A stretch of 64,000 bases of DNA from Saprospiraceae bacterium UBA2329 (GCA_002344975.1 DDUV01000032.1:20177-84176); one strand, 5' to 3'. Positions 32,917 through 42,413 are shown, counted from the first letter of the stretch. Program-made: numbers and translations. The notes: a model not told the origin generated them from the letters alone.

Positions 32917-33486
32917 TCAATCGAATAGCTCGTTGATCTGTATGGCCATTACATCTCCATGTATGCCCTTCCACTCCGAGTCTAATTTGAAATGCAAACC
33001 TTTTGAATCATAGATCAGGGTGTCGTTCATGCGCGCGATGCCGATGTATAAGTCGCCCTCCAGAATAATGCGATTTCCATCTATGCGATACTTGCCATAT
33101 TTCAAATCATCTGCTATCCATCCACGTTCAACTGCTTTGTAGGTTCCGTTTTCTCTCAAATACAAGTCCATGCCGGCATCCCAGTAGAAATCTGCAAACA
33201 AAACGACCTTTGACCTATTCATGGCATAATTGTAACCGTACTCAGTACACCACACCAGCAGCATCAAAGTTGCCCAGTTTGCGCTCCCCCGAAATGGCTT
33301 TTTGATTCCTAAAGGTGCAAAACTGACCGGTAAAAACCATGAGATCAGCGAAACGATGCAGAAGATGGGAAGGAGAAAGACAAAACTAAGATCGCCCGCC
33401 GGTGTAATAAAATGGTAAAGTACGATACCGCCTGTAACCGCACAAACTGCATACAGCGTGATGGCTGGGATGTCTTCAAATTTCAT
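32917..33486 (-). CDS. Hypothetical membrane protein
   Basis: A 189-residue protein with two or three membrane helices in the first half (about 10-27, 35-57, and a third at 71-90), followed by a soluble beta-rich half (YLRENGTYKAVERGWIADDLKYGKYRIDGNRIILEGD). No family was recognised. It is convergent with the SGNH gene (46 nt apart). Its promoter region holds the hairpin at 33529-33577. Confidence 0.6.
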   Translation of the reverse strand: MKFEDIPAITLYAVCAVTGGIVLYHFITPAGDLSFVFLLPIFCIVSLISWFLPVSFAPLGIKKPFRGSANWATLMLLVWCTEYGYNYAMNRSKVVLFADFYWDAGMDLYLRENGTYKAVERGWIADDLKYGKYRIDGNRIILEGDLYIGIARMNDTLIYDSKGLHFKLDSEWKGIHGDVMAIQINELFD

Positions 33487-33528
33487 AGCGCTTGTTGTTT
33501 AGCTCACTGAAAAACTAACCGGGGCGGT

Positions 33529-33577
33529 AGAGTTGTTAGCTTTGGCCGGCAATTACACAGCCAAAGCCAACAGTTCT
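33529..33577. terminator. AGAGxTGTTAGCTTT hairpin, copy 1
   Basis: AGAGTTGTTAGCTTTGGC (33529-33546) pairs with GCCAAAGCCAACAGTTCT (33560-33577) with two mismatches, about 10 nt past the stop of the Fe-S protein gene. Same family as the hairpins at 42366 and 49204. Confidence 0.55.
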
Positions 33578-33586
33578 CGCTTGGTC

Positions 33587-34360
33587 TCACACAATCATTT
33601 CACTCAAGTCGTACACCATCACATCGTCCTGTTTGTCTTTGGCTTTCACGCCGTCGCTCATCATGGTGAGGCAGAAAGGGCAGTTGACGGCAATGACCGA
33701 GGCGCCCGTAGCCAGCGCTTCTTCGGCGCGCTCCACGTTGATGCGTTCGCGGCCGGGTTCGTCTTCCTTGAACATCTGCGCGCCGCCGGCCCCGCAACAG
33801 AGGCCGTTGGTTTTGGAGCGCTTCATTTCCACCAAATCGGCATCCAAGGCTTCGAGTACGGCGCGGGGCGCTTCATACACGCCATTGACGCGGCCTAAGT
33901 AGCAGGAGTCGTGGTAGGTGATGCGCTTGCCTTTGAAAGCGCCGCCTTCCTTCATTTTCACGCGCCCTTCGGCAATGAGCTGATGGATGAGTTGGGTATG
34001 GTGAATGACTTCATAATGGCCGCCGAGGGCAGGGTACTCGTTTTTGAGGGTGTTGAAGCAGTGCGGGCAGGCCGTGACGATCTTCTTCACCTCGTACATG
34101 TTCAGCGTTTCGATGTTTTGCAGGGCCAGCATCTGAAACACAAACTCATTGCCGGCGCGGCGGGCGGGGTCGCCGGTGCAGCGCTCTTCATTGCCCAGAA
34201 TGGCAAACGATATGCCTGCTTTTTGGAGGATTTCGGCGAAAGCCAAAGTCACTTTTTGGGCGCGGGCATCGTAACTGCCTGCACATCCCACCCAGAAAAG
34301 AATTTCCGGCGATTCACCGGCAGCGGCCATTTCGGCCATAGATTTTACTTGTGTATTCAT
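33587..34360 (-). CDS. CCG-domain Fe-S (heterodisulfide-reductase-like) subunit
   Basis: A 257-residue protein with two cysteine-rich CCG domains. The pattern is WVGCAGSYD, then ERCTGDPARR, CPHCFNTLKNEYP, then HDSCYLGR, LCCGAGGAQMF and CPFCLTMM. These domains bind Fe-S clusters in HdrB, GlpC and lactate-utilisation complexes. It is encoded 86 nt downstream of the membrane Fe-S subunit, and the two probably form a quinone-linked oxidoreductase, with the electron donor unknown. ATG 34360 is chosen; the long open frame that extends further upstream is out of frame with the neighbouring true gene. Confidence 0.88.
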   Translation of the reverse strand: MNTQVKSMAEMAAAGESPEILFWVGCAGSYDARAQKVTLAFAEILQKAGISFAILGNEERCTGDPARRAGNEFVFQMLALQNIETLNMYEVKKIVTACPHCFNTLKNEYPALGGHYEVIHHTQLIHQLIAEGRVKMKEGGAFKGKRITYHDSCYLGRVNGVYEAPRAVLEALDADLVEMKRSKTNGLCCGAGGAQMFKEDEPGRERINVERAEEALATGASVIAVNCPFCLTMMSDGVKAKDKQDDVMVYDLSEMIV

Positions 34361-34446
34361 GGTTGGTTTTGTGTTAAGGTTGGTTCCGGGTTTCCTCGAA
34401 ATCAATCCCTCTGTTTTTCTAAAACACACAGCTCGCAGCTCGTTAT

Positions 34447-35760
34447 TCACCCTCTCACCCACGCATCCCGCTCCACCGGCATGGCCCACACCGCGCCATT
34501 GCTTTCGAGGCTGTTGAACATCGGCAGCCAGTCGCCGGGACCGGCCGATTCGGTGAGGATTTCGTAGCGGCGCAGTTGCAGGATGGGTTCCAATGGATTG
34601 ATGAGCACCGGGCAGGCTTCCACGCAGGCGTTGCAGGTAGTGCAGGCGTGTATTTCCTCGCGGCTGATGTAGTCGAACAGCGTTTTGCCGTCCTGGTAGT
34701 TGTCTCTGCCGAGCGGTTTTTCCGGGTCTTTGGCAAACTGTTGGTCGCCGCTGCGGATGTTGCGGCCCACCTCCTCCATGCGGTCGCGCACGTCCATCAC
34801 GATTTTGCGCGGCGAGAGTTTTTTGCCGGTCAGATTGGCCGGACAGGCGGCGGTGCAGCGGCCGCATTCCGTGCAGGAGTAGGCATCCAGGAGGTTTTTC
34901 CAACTGAGGCCGAAGATGTCGTTGGCCCCAAATTCGGGCAGTTCGCCGCTTGCAGCCGTTTCGGGCGCCAGACCCAGCATGGATTTCACCTCGTTCATGA
35001 TTTCGGGCATGTTCTCCATTTCGCCGCGGGGCGTTTGCCGGGCAAACCAGGTATTGGGAAAGGCAAACAGAATGTGCAGGTGCTTCGACGCGGGCAGGTA
35101 GTTGAGAAATGCAAACACCACGGCAATATGTCCCCACCAGCCAATGCGCTCCAGGAGCTGCAGCGTGCCCTCGCCCGTGCCCGACCAGATAGCTGAGAGG
35201 TACCGGCTGACGGCAAACCCGTATTCGTTTTGGTGCAGGGCCATGTCGGCGCTGTTCATGAGGAAGATGAAAAAGACGAGCGCCATTTCCAACCAAAGGA
35301 TGATGTTGGCATCTTTGAAAGGCCAACCTTTGAGTTCCGGTTTTTGGAAACGCTCTACTTTGAGCACATTCCGGCGGGCCAGAAACGCTACTGTGGCCAC
35401 CAATGCCAGTACCGACAACACCTCGATGAAGCTGATGACGAAGGTGTAAAAACCGCCCAGCGCAGGCCAAAACAGGCGATGGCGGCCCGTGATGCCGTCG
35501 GCGAATATCTCGATGAGTTCGATTTGGGTGATGACGAAGGCCACATAAATGAACAGGTGCAAGATGGCGGGCGTCCAGTTTTTGAACATTTTCTGCTGGC
35601 CGAGGGCCACGAGCAGCATGTTGCGCCAACGTTGGCCGGTTTCGCCGGAAATGTTTTCCGGTTTGCCGAGGCGGATGTTTTCGATGAGCCGGGAAAACTG
35701 TCGAGCGGCATATCCGAAGGCCACGATGCTGACGATTATAAAAAGGATGGTAGAGAGCAT
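34447..35760 (-). CDS. Membrane-bound Fe-S oxidoreductase subunit
   Basis: A 437-residue protein. The N-terminal half has five or six membrane helices (the first at 1-20, others at about 62-84, 95-126, 137-160, 192-215) and resembles the NarI/HdrE-type cytochrome b region. The C-terminal half has two 4Fe-4S motifs: CTECGRCTAACP and CTTCNACVEACP. It would transfer electrons between a soluble partner (the CCG protein next to it) and the quinone pool. This two-gene pair is common in Bacteroidota; its physiological substrate is not established. Confidence 0.87.
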   Translation of the reverse strand: MLSTILFIIVSIVAFGYAARQFSRLIENIRLGKPENISGETGQRWRNMLLVALGQQKMFKNWTPAILHLFIYVAFVITQIELIEIFADGITGRHRLFWPALGGFYTFVISFIEVLSVLALVATVAFLARRNVLKVERFQKPELKGWPFKDANIILWLEMALVFFIFLMNSADMALHQNEYGFAVSRYLSAIWSGTGEGTLQLLERIGWWGHIAVVFAFLNYLPASKHLHILFAFPNTWFARQTPRGEMENMPEIMNEVKSMLGLAPETAASGELPEFGANDIFGLSWKNLLDAYSCTECGRCTAACPANLTGKKLSPRKIVMDVRDRMEEVGRNIRSGDQQFAKDPEKPLGRDNYQDGKTLFDYISREEIHACTTCNACVEACPVLINPLEPILQLRRYEILTESAGPGDWLPMFNSLESNGAVWAMPVERDAWVRG

Positions 35761-35849
35761 AACAGGCGAATTTTCGCTAAAGTAGAAACAATTTCAAATT
35801 GGTTGGGTACTTTCTCTCAAAGTTTTATTTTCACCACAAATTAACGGCA

Positions 35850-36344
35850 ATGAAAATTCTCAACCAGCATCAGATCGAACAAAAAATACGGCGGCTGGCC
35901 ATTCAGATTCTGGAGCAGAACTACGACGAACCCGAAGTGATTCTGGCGGGCATCAACAACAACGGCTTTGCTTTTGCCGGGCTGCTACTCCAACACCTGC
36001 AACAGCTGTCTTCTATTCGCTTCACCCTCACCCGCATACGCCTCAATCCGGCTCAGCCCGTAGCACATCCCATCACCACAGAACTGCCGGCGGAGTACTT
36101 CAGCGGCAAGGTGGTCATCATCGTGGACGATGTGGCCAATACGGGGCGCACAGTGTTTTATGCCTGCCAACCGCTGATGCAGGTTTTGCCTAAAAAAGTG
36201 GAGGTGGCTGTGCTGGTGGATCGCAAACATAAGTTTTTCCCGATGTATGCCGATTATGTGGGTATCTCGCTCAATACGACGCTGATGGAGGATATTGATG
36301 TGCAAATCCGCGAGGTGGAGGAATGGGCGGTGTATCTCCAATAG
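35850..36344 (+). CDS. PyrR-like phosphoribosyltransferase
   Basis: A 164-residue type I phosphoribosyltransferase. The PRPP-binding motif is VVIIVDDVANTGRT, with the preceding flexible loop region and a VLVDRKHKFFPMYADYVG block as in PyrR. It could act as uracil phosphoribosyltransferase or a pyrimidine attenuation regulator; the RNA-binding residues cannot be judged here. ATG 35850 gives the family length; an upstream frame exists but is not family-like. Divergent from the Fe-S gene by 89 nt. Confidence 0.8.
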   Translation: MKILNQHQIEQKIRRLAIQILEQNYDEPEVILAGINNNGFAFAGLLLQHLQQLSSIRFTLTRIRLNPAQPVAHPITTELPAEYFSGKVVIIVDDVANTGRTVFYACQPLMQVLPKKVEVAVLVDRKHKFFPMYADYVGISLNTTLMEDIDVQIREVEEWAVYLQ

Positions 36345-36663
36345 TTTATCTCACTTCGTGGTAATCGGCTGCGCAGTTCATCTACTTTGTAGTAATCTGC
36401 TTCGCAGTTTATCTGCAAAACGAGATGGCAACGCGGAACCAGTAGCCGCGCCGTGGCGCGGGGTCGGCGGTGCCAAACGCGAGGGAAACCCGGAACCTTG
36501 CACCCGAAACGCGATTTTTTTTTGACGCTGATCTTTATGATTTTTATGATTTCCGCTGCTCGGAAAGGGGCATAACAATCATAAGAATCTGCGTCTCTCA
36601 GCGTCAGAAATCCGAAATCAGCCCGTTCCCACAGGCAAATCAGAAATCAGAAAGTCGAATACC
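36345..36663. repeat. 319-bp gene-free repeat mosaic
   Basis: It holds a reversed AGATAAACTGCG-type array (about 36349-36419), a GCCGCGCCGTGGCGCGG hairpin (about 36448-36464), a CCGGAACC/CCCGAAAC block (36490-36511), one hairpin element copy (36524-36605) and short GAAATCAG units before the peptidase start. No gene is seen. Confidence 0.7.
36524..36605 (-). repeat. Dispersed GACGCTGA hairpin element, copy C
   Basis: Full-length 82-bp copy on the opposite strand to copy A; preceded by a T-run, so the A-run seen after copy A is conserved. Its loop reads CCGCTGCTCGGAAAGG. Confidence 0.75.
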
Positions 36664-38175
36664 ATGATACGCACCCTCTTCTTTCTCTTTTCGCTCCTCG
36701 CAGCCGGCGCATTGTCTGCACAACCCATCACCGACTCATTGGCCATGCGCCATGCCCGCGCCGTTTGGGAGGAGTTCAGGGAACTGCTCGCCCTGTCCAA
36801 CGACGCGCACTTTCCCGACGACATTGAAAAAAACGTGCAGTGGTGCGAGACGGCCTTCCCACGGCGCGGCTTCAGCACCCGCAGGCTGAGCACCGGCGGC
36901 ATTCCGCTGTTGCTGGCCGAGTGCAAAAGTCCCCGCAAAAACGCGCCCACTGTGTTGGCATACTTGCAATTGGACGGGCAGCCCGTTGATCCCGCGCATT
37001 GGCAGCAGGAAAGCCCCTGGAAGGCAACGCTCAAAAAACAGGTGGAGGGCCAGGGCTGGGTGGAAATTCCCTGGCAGGAACTACATGGCCAACCCGACCC
37101 CGACTGGCGCATCTTCGCCCGCTCGACCTCCGACGCCAAAGGCCCGGTCATGATCTTCCTGGCCGCCATGGATGCGCTCATCGCCTCCGGCAGGCAGTTG
37201 CCTTACCACCTCAAAGTCATCATGGATTTTGAGGAAGAACTCGGTTCGCCCCGCATGGCCCAAGCTGTCGAAACCCATCGAAACGACCTGACTGCCGATG
37301 CTTTCGTCATTTTCGACGGGCCGCCGCACATCAGCAACGAACGCACGCTCAGTTTCGGAGCGCGCGGCATTGCCGAGATTTCCATCTCCGTTTTCGGGCC
37401 GGCACTGCCTCAGCACAGCGGCCATTATGGCAACTACTGCCCCAATCCGGCCCTTCGACTGGCGCAGTTGCTGGCCGGCATGAAAGACGAGCAGGGGCGC
37501 GTCAGCATTCCTGGTTTTTACGACGGCATCGCCATAGACGAAAATGCCAAAGCCGAAATGGCCCGCGTACCCGACAATGAGGCCTACATCCGCGCACAAT
37601 TGGGCATTGCACAACCCGATCAGGTGGCAGGCTCGTATCAGGAGGCGCTGCAATATCCCTCGCTCAACATTCGCGGCATGGCATCGGGCTGGATCGGCGA
37701 CGAGGTGCGCACCATCATTCCATCGGTGGCCACTGCCGAGTTGGATGTACGCTTGGTGATGGAAAGCGACCCGGAGCGCCTCATTGGTTTGGTCAGAAAA
37801 TATGTGGAAGATCAGGGCTACCTGGTACTAGACAGGAAGCCGACCCAACAGGAGCGCCTGAAACACGACAAGATTTGCCGCTTCGATTCGTCTGTTTCTT
37901 ATAAGGCTTTTCGCACTGAATTGGATTCGCCAACAGGCCAATGGCTCAGCCGGGCCCTCGTTCGTGCGCATGGCAAAGCCCCCATCAAAATACGCACGGC
38001 AGGCGGCAGCATTCCCATTTCACCTTTCGTCACTACGCTGGGCGTACCGGCAGTGGCGGTGCCGACCGTCAATCCCGACAACAACCAGCACAGCCCCAAT
38101 GAAAACATCCGCGTGGGCAATTTCATCGAGGGCATCAAAACGATCTTAGCAGTGCTTACTGAGCCTCTGAGGTAA
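36664..38175 (+). CDS. M20-family peptidase with an altered metal site
   Basis: A 503-residue exported protein (signal peptide 1-19, cleavage after LSA). It follows the M20/M25/M40 layout: Asp104 in YLQLDGQPVD, RSTSDAKGP, the DFEEELGS catalytic/metal Glu pair, GHYGNYCPNP, and a C-terminal NPDNNQHSPNENIR His. The usual GHxD His is replaced by Gln in YLQLD (Leu-Gln-Leu-Asp), although the Asp and other ligands are kept. It probably cleaves dipeptides or N-acyl amino acids in the periplasm, but the change makes the metal site uncertain. Confidence 0.82.
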   Translation: MIRTLFFLFSLLAAGALSAQPITDSLAMRHARAVWEEFRELLALSNDAHFPDDIEKNVQWCETAFPRRGFSTRRLSTGGIPLLLAECKSPRKNAPTVLAYLQLDGQPVDPAHWQQESPWKATLKKQVEGQGWVEIPWQELHGQPDPDWRIFARSTSDAKGPVMIFLAAMDALIASGRQLPYHLKVIMDFEEELGSPRMAQAVETHRNDLTADAFVIFDGPPHISNERTLSFGARGIAEISISVFGPALPQHSGHYGNYCPNPALRLAQLLAGMKDEQGRVSIPGFYDGIAIDENAKAEMARVPDNEAYIRAQLGIAQPDQVAGSYQEALQYPSLNIRGMASGWIGDEVRTIIPSVATAELDVRLVMESDPERLIGLVRKYVEDQGYLVLDRKPTQQERLKHDKICRFDSSVSYKAFRTELDSPTGQWLSRALVRAHGKAPIKIRTAGGSIPISPFVTTLGVPAVAVPTVNPDNNQHSPNENIRVGNFIEGIKTILAVLTEPLR

Positions 38176-38193
38176 ACGGCTGGGTGCAGAAAG

Positions 38194-39261
38194 TCAGGCG
38201 ATATCTTCGGGGTTGCTTATGCCTTCAATATAAGGCTTAGATACATCCTTCCGAATTCCAAATTCTTCCAAAGTATTCATAAGATGCTGCCTGATGTTGT
38301 CTATGCCTGAATGTCGGCGTGCTTGTGCGACCGATACCAGAAGTATATCCGCTTTATCGGCAGACCAAGTGGAGCAAAAAGCTGCCAAAAACAACTCCGG
38401 CACGTCACTGAGGCGTCTCATGAGGTCATAAGAGACATTTTCCTTTGCCATACGGCAAAGCAATTCCAGATCAGTCTCTATAGTTGTAATCATCTCGCTT
38501 TCGAGTTTACCCTCGAGTTTACCCTCAAGTTTACCTTCAAGTTTACCTTCTTCCAACCCTCTGTTGTAAAGGTAGTCCTGTTTGATGTCTATGGTGATCG
38601 GCATATCGGATGTGATCTTTATGGTTTCGGCCCCCAATTTACGGAGTCTGGACAAGATTGTCAACTGATTGAGACTACTTTTTAATTCTTGCTCGCTGTG
38701 GCTCACTTGCCGGAGCTTACTGATAATAAGCCGTATAACAGCATCAGCGGGTGTGTTTTGGAAATCGGCCAGAATAGCCAGAATCACTTCTTTACCTGTA
38801 TCCGAGTCCAACAACTGTCGGTAGTCAATGGTTTTGAAATCTATCAATTCAAAGCCGGTGAAAACCATTTCCGGCTCCAACTTCGAAGGCATTTTGCTTG
38901 GCTCATCCCCAAAGTAAAACACAAAATGACGAACGGGCAGCTTGTACTTGCGAGCTAAAATGCCATGATATTCCTGCATTCGGGCAAGCATATTCCGGTC
39001 GTGGCCGCTCTGAAATTCTATGTGTAGCAGAAATTTATTTTTGTGTTCATCGGTCACTTCGCACAGAAAATCAGCCTCGCGTTGGGTGGTGGCATGTATT
39101 TTTTCGGGCAACCGAAGCAAGTTAGTGATACGAAGATTATGAAACCGCCCAAGAATGGTCAATGCTAAGTCTTCCATCACTTCTTTGAAAATGCGATCAT
39201 AGACGTTTCCTGTATCAGTTGCAGTGGGCGTTTGGGGCGTTTTAGGCTTTTTGGAAGGCAT
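38194..39261 (-). CDS. Rpn/PDDEXK-family recombination-promoting nuclease-like protein
   Basis: A 355-residue protein of the transposase-like PD-(D/E)xK group: FKEVMEDLALTIL, then EADFLCEVTD and FLLHIEFQSGHD (a D...ExQ nuclease core), and RMQEYHGIL. The C-terminal half has a run of EGKL units (GKLEGKLEGKLEGKLE), encoded by four 12-nt repeats, then a helical tail. Rpn proteins cleave DNA and promote recombination or act in defence. ATG 39261 is chosen because a good promoter lies at 39282-39312, downstream of the earlier in-frame ATG at 39303. Confidence 0.8.
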   Translation of the reverse strand: MPSKKPKTPQTPTATDTGNVYDRIFKEVMEDLALTILGRFHNLRITNLLRLPEKIHATTQREADFLCEVTDEHKNKFLLHIEFQSGHDRNMLARMQEYHGILARKYKLPVRHFVFYFGDEPSKMPSKLEPEMVFTGFELIDFKTIDYRQLLDSDTGKEVILAILADFQNTPADAVIRLIISKLRQVSHSEQELKSSLNQLTILSRLRKLGAETIKITSDMPITIDIKQDYLYNRGLEEGKLEGKLEGKLEGKLESEMITTIETDLELLCRMAKENVSYDLMRRLSDVPELFLAAFCSTWSADKADILLVSVAQARRHSGIDNIRQHLMNTLEEFGIRKDVSKPYIEGISNPEDIA

Positions 39262-39281
39262 AAGTCGTTGATTTAGTTGCG

Positions 39282-39312
39282 CAAAACTACAAAACATTTT
39301 CATCGCACAAAA
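39282..39312 (-). promoter_or_regulatory. Bacteroidota promoter of the Rpn-like gene
   Basis: On the minus strand TTTTG (39308-39312) and TAGTTTTG (39282-39289) are separated by 18 nt, which matches -33/-7 architecture. Transcription would start near 39275, so translation must begin at 39261. Confidence 0.5.
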
Positions 39313-39358
39313 TAGGCGGATATGTTTCCCTGACAGAAAACATATCCGCCCCCCGCAC

Positions 39359-42295
39359 TCACTCCTTCACCACCTTCAACACCGCCCGATGCGTATCTGT
39401 ATAAAGCACCAGCGAATACACGCCCGGCGCCAAATGGCCGATGTCTAAGCCATGCTCCAGACGCGCCCCGTTTTTCAGCACCGTCTCCCGGTAGAGCCTC
39501 TGCCCCAGTATGTTGTACAGTTCCAGCGTGAAACGCCCCTGCTCCTCGTGTTCCAGCGAAAGCTGCAAACGCCCGGTGGTAGGATTGGGAAACAACATGA
39601 CGGCACGGCTGATGTCCTGCGTTTCGGATACTGCAGTGGTCAGATTAAAATCAAAAGGATTGGAAACGCTGGAGCAACCGTTGGCGGCAAATACCTGCAC
39701 CAAAAACACCCCCGACACCAATGGCTGAATGGACTGCGAAGTGCCGCCCTGCGCTGCCGGTATGGGGTTGCCGTTGTAATACCATTGGTAAGCCGTGGCG
39801 CTGCTGCTGCTCAGAATGTTGCCCTGCCGCGTGATGACCGGCACAGGCGGCCCCGTCACAGGTACGTTGAAGACTGCCGTGCGGCTGCAACCGGCGCTGT
39901 TGGTACCCACCACCACAAACTCCCAATTGCCGTACAACGTCACTGTGATGGACGGCCCCTCAAACACCAAATTGCCGCTGCGCTGATCGTACCACTCGTA
40001 AGTGGCCGCCCCCGAAGCCGTCAGCGTCACAGGCGTACCCCCGCATACCGGCAACTGGCTGGCCGACACCGTGATGTTGGGCAGGGGCAGCACCTGTATG
40101 TAGTTGTTGGCTGTGCCGCTGTTGCTGCCAAAGCTGTTGGACACGCCCAAGCCCACCGAGTAAGTGCCCGGCGTATTGTACGTCACAAAGGGGTGCTGCA
40201 CGTTGGAGGTGGCAGGCGTGCCGCCAGGAAACTGCCAGGCCCATTGGCGCGGGAAGTTGCTGGAAATGTCTTCAAAAAAGATCGTCTCGCCGGCGCATAC
40301 CTGCCTGCGCGCCGTGGTGATGTTGGGCTGCGGCGCTCCGTTGGTGAAGTTTTGCGCGTCCACAAAGGAAATTTCATCCAAATAAAGGTTGTTGCCCCAG
40401 CCCGAAATATTCACCAACAGGAAATGCACCCGCTGCTGCCCGGCCAGAAAACCCAGCCTGATCTGGTTGGACGCCCATTGGTTGGTATTCGGAACGAAGG
40501 AGGATTCCGTAGGCGGCGCAGTAGCCAATTCCCGCCCGCCTTTGTACCAAAACGGCGTAAAGGTGGCCCCGCAATCGGTAGAATAGTACAGCACCAGCGT
40601 GTCGGAATACTCGCTGCTGTATTGCGCGTAAGCGTGCTCGAAATAGAGGTAAGGATTGGCCATGCCGCTGAGGTTGATGGCCGGACTCACCAGCGCGTCC
40701 ACCGTGCCGGAAGGGTCGTCGTCGGTGCTGTAATTGTCAAAAATCACACTCCGCGATCCCTGCCCAAAAGAACTGATGTCTGCATATTCAAAGGCTCGGT
40801 CGCCGTCGGGGTTGTAAACCAACCAGTTCTGGAAGGCCGTATTGATGTTTTCGGCATCCTCAATAAGCTGTGTGTAAGACACTGCCGACAGCACCGTGAT
40901 GTAGTTGTTGCGGCGGGTGCTGTTGCTGCCCGATGCGTTGGACACTGTCAGTTCTACGCTGTAAATGCCCTGCGTGTTAAACGTGATATTGGGCGAGGCA
41001 GCCGTGAAAGTACCCACCAATGCGCCGTCTTCATCATAAAATCGCCAGGTGCGGGAGCTTGGGTTGTTTGACGACTGATCGGTGAACTGCACCTGCTGCC
41101 CGGAACAAATATTGGTGCGGTTGGCCGCAAACTGTGCCACCGGCGCCATGGGGCTGCCGCCGCCGCCGATGTGTACGGTGGACGAGAGCAATTCCTTGCG
41201 CCGCGGGCTGTTGTCCAACACCGTTCTCATACGCAACTTCTGGCATTGCGTGAAGATGTTCATGCAGGCGTCGTTGCTGTAGTCCATGTAGTTTTGAATC
41301 ATATCGGGACTGCCGCAACTGGTCACGGCCACGCAGTTGTAGTTGGGTTGGGCCGAGTTGGGCGTGTCGGCGCAGAAGTCGTCGGCGCTGCAATTGCCGT
41401 CGCCCCAGATGTGGCGCAAGCCCAACCAGTGGCCGATCTCGTGAGTGGTGGTGCGGCCTCCGTTGAAAGGCGCCTGCACATTGCCCGTTCGCCCAAAGGC
41501 CTGCCAGCGTATGACCACCCCGTCGGTAGAGGCCGGGCCTTCATTTTGTTCCAAACCCTGCAAACCCGAAAGGCTCGGAAACTGCGCATAGCCCAACAAG
41601 CCCTGTGCATCGCCGCCAAACTGCACCGTCCAGATGTTGCAATAGCGGTTGGGATCCCAGAAAGTATTGGGCTTCAGCACCGTTTGGGCGGCGTCGTAAG
41701 TCCATGAGGAGCGGTTGCCGTTCACGCGGCGGATGCCCGGCTCGGCCAGGAGGTTGCCCTGCGGATCGCGGAGGGCCGGCGCAAACTGTATTTCCATGTC
41801 GGCGCCCACCGGGTTGTTGTTGAAACCCGCTCCCGTGCGGCGGTAGTCTTCGTTCAACACAGCAATCTGCGACATCACCTGCGCCTGACTGATGTTCGCG
41901 CCCGTGCCCACCGGTTCGCCGTTGTGTACCACATGCACAATGACCGGAATGGTGACGACGGCGTTGTTGGGGTCTCGGAATTGCAACTGATTCTGGTACT
42001 CGGCCATGCGCTGCTGAAGCTGGATTTCAAACTCCTCCAGCGTGCCCAATTCCGGGTAGCGGCTGCGCAAATCTGCATCGGCTTCCATAGCGTGGCAGGT
42101 GCGATGCGCCGGAGCAGGTTCGTAGTGATCCGACAGGGTGGGGGAGGGCTGACCCTTGGCGTTCAAAAATGGAGCGTAAGAAGAAGTTCTGGCTTGCAGG
42201 CGTTGGCCGAAATGGCCCAGAGATTGAGCCGTTGCCATGTTGGCAATGCACAGCAACAGGGCAGCAAAAAACAGGGTAATAATGTGTTTTTTCAT
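39359..42295 (-). CDS. Secreted M43-type metalloprotease with PKD domains and T9SS sorting domain
   Basis: A 978-residue exported protein (signal peptide 1-23). A pappalysin/cytophagalysin (M43) catalytic domain (about 60-375) contains HEIGHWLGLRH, followed by the SCG...NYMDYS Met-turn region. Two PKD-like domains (about 385-470 and 665-740) carry the typical FTDQSS..P..W.F and FEDISS..P..W.FPGG patterns. The last about 85 residues are a type A T9SS sorting domain (LFPNPTTGRLQL ... LAPGVYSLVL), so the protein passes the outer membrane by T9SS. It probably degrades extracellular protein. Confidence 0.9.
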   Translation of the reverse strand: MKKHIITLFFAALLLCIANMATAQSLGHFGQRLQARTSSYAPFLNAKGQPSPTLSDHYEPAPAHRTCHAMEADADLRSRYPELGTLEEFEIQLQQRMAEYQNQLQFRDPNNAVVTIPVIVHVVHNGEPVGTGANISQAQVMSQIAVLNEDYRRTGAGFNNNPVGADMEIQFAPALRDPQGNLLAEPGIRRVNGNRSSWTYDAAQTVLKPNTFWDPNRYCNIWTVQFGGDAQGLLGYAQFPSLSGLQGLEQNEGPASTDGVVIRWQAFGRTGNVQAPFNGGRTTTHEIGHWLGLRHIWGDGNCSADDFCADTPNSAQPNYNCVAVTSCGSPDMIQNYMDYSNDACMNIFTQCQKLRMRTVLDNSPRRKELLSSTVHIGGGGSPMAPVAQFAANRTNICSGQQVQFTDQSSNNPSSRTWRFYDEDGALVGTFTAASPNITFNTQGIYSVELTVSNASGSNSTRRNNYITVLSAVSYTQLIEDAENINTAFQNWLVYNPDGDRAFEYADISSFGQGSRSVIFDNYSTDDDPSGTVDALVSPAINLSGMANPYLYFEHAYAQYSSEYSDTLVLYYSTDCGATFTPFWYKGGRELATAPPTESSFVPNTNQWASNQIRLGFLAGQQRVHFLLVNISGWGNNLYLDEISFVDAQNFTNGAPQPNITTARRQVCAGETIFFEDISSNFPRQWAWQFPGGTPATSNVQHPFVTYNTPGTYSVGLGVSNSFGSNSGTANNYIQVLPLPNITVSASQLPVCGGTPVTLTASGAATYEWYDQRSGNLVFEGPSITVTLYGNWEFVVVGTNSAGCSRTAVFNVPVTGPPVPVITRQGNILSSSSATAYQWYYNGNPIPAAQGGTSQSIQPLVSGVFLVQVFAANGCSSVSNPFDFNLTTAVSETQDISRAVMLFPNPTTGRLQLSLEHEEQGRFTLELYNILGQRLYRETVLKNGARLEHGLDIGHLAPGVYSLVLYTDTHRAVLKVVKE

Positions 42296-42319
42296 CGGTT
42301 GTCAGGTTTGGTGAAGTTG

Positions 42320-42327
42320 CAAAAATA
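42320..42327 (-). promoter_or_regulatory. -7 element for the M43 protease
   Basis: TATTTTTG on the minus strand, 24 nt before the ATG at 42295, fits TAnnTTTG. No clear -33. Confidence 0.35.
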
Positions 42328-42365
42328 GTCAATTATTTTTTATGGCGGCCGCCCGCACTACCGAC

Positions 42366-42413
42366 AGAGCTGTTAGCTTTACCGGCGCCATCAGGCATAA
42401 AGCTAACAGCTCT
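42366..42413. terminator. AGAGCTGTTAGCTTTA hairpin, copy 2
   Basis: Perfect 16-bp arms AGAGCTGTTAGCTTTA (42366-42381) and its complement (42398-42413) with a 16-nt loop. It lies 3' of the rRNA methyltransferase gene. Arms are identical to copy 3 at 49204. Confidence 0.6.

Noticed and set aside
34361..35629. Upstream part of a 680-codon minus-strand frame that continues into the CCG Fe-S gene
   Set aside because: It overlaps the membrane Fe-S gene in another frame, is rich in Arg/His/Pro as frame-shifted GC-rich DNA is, and lacks family motifs. The true CCG gene starts at 34360.
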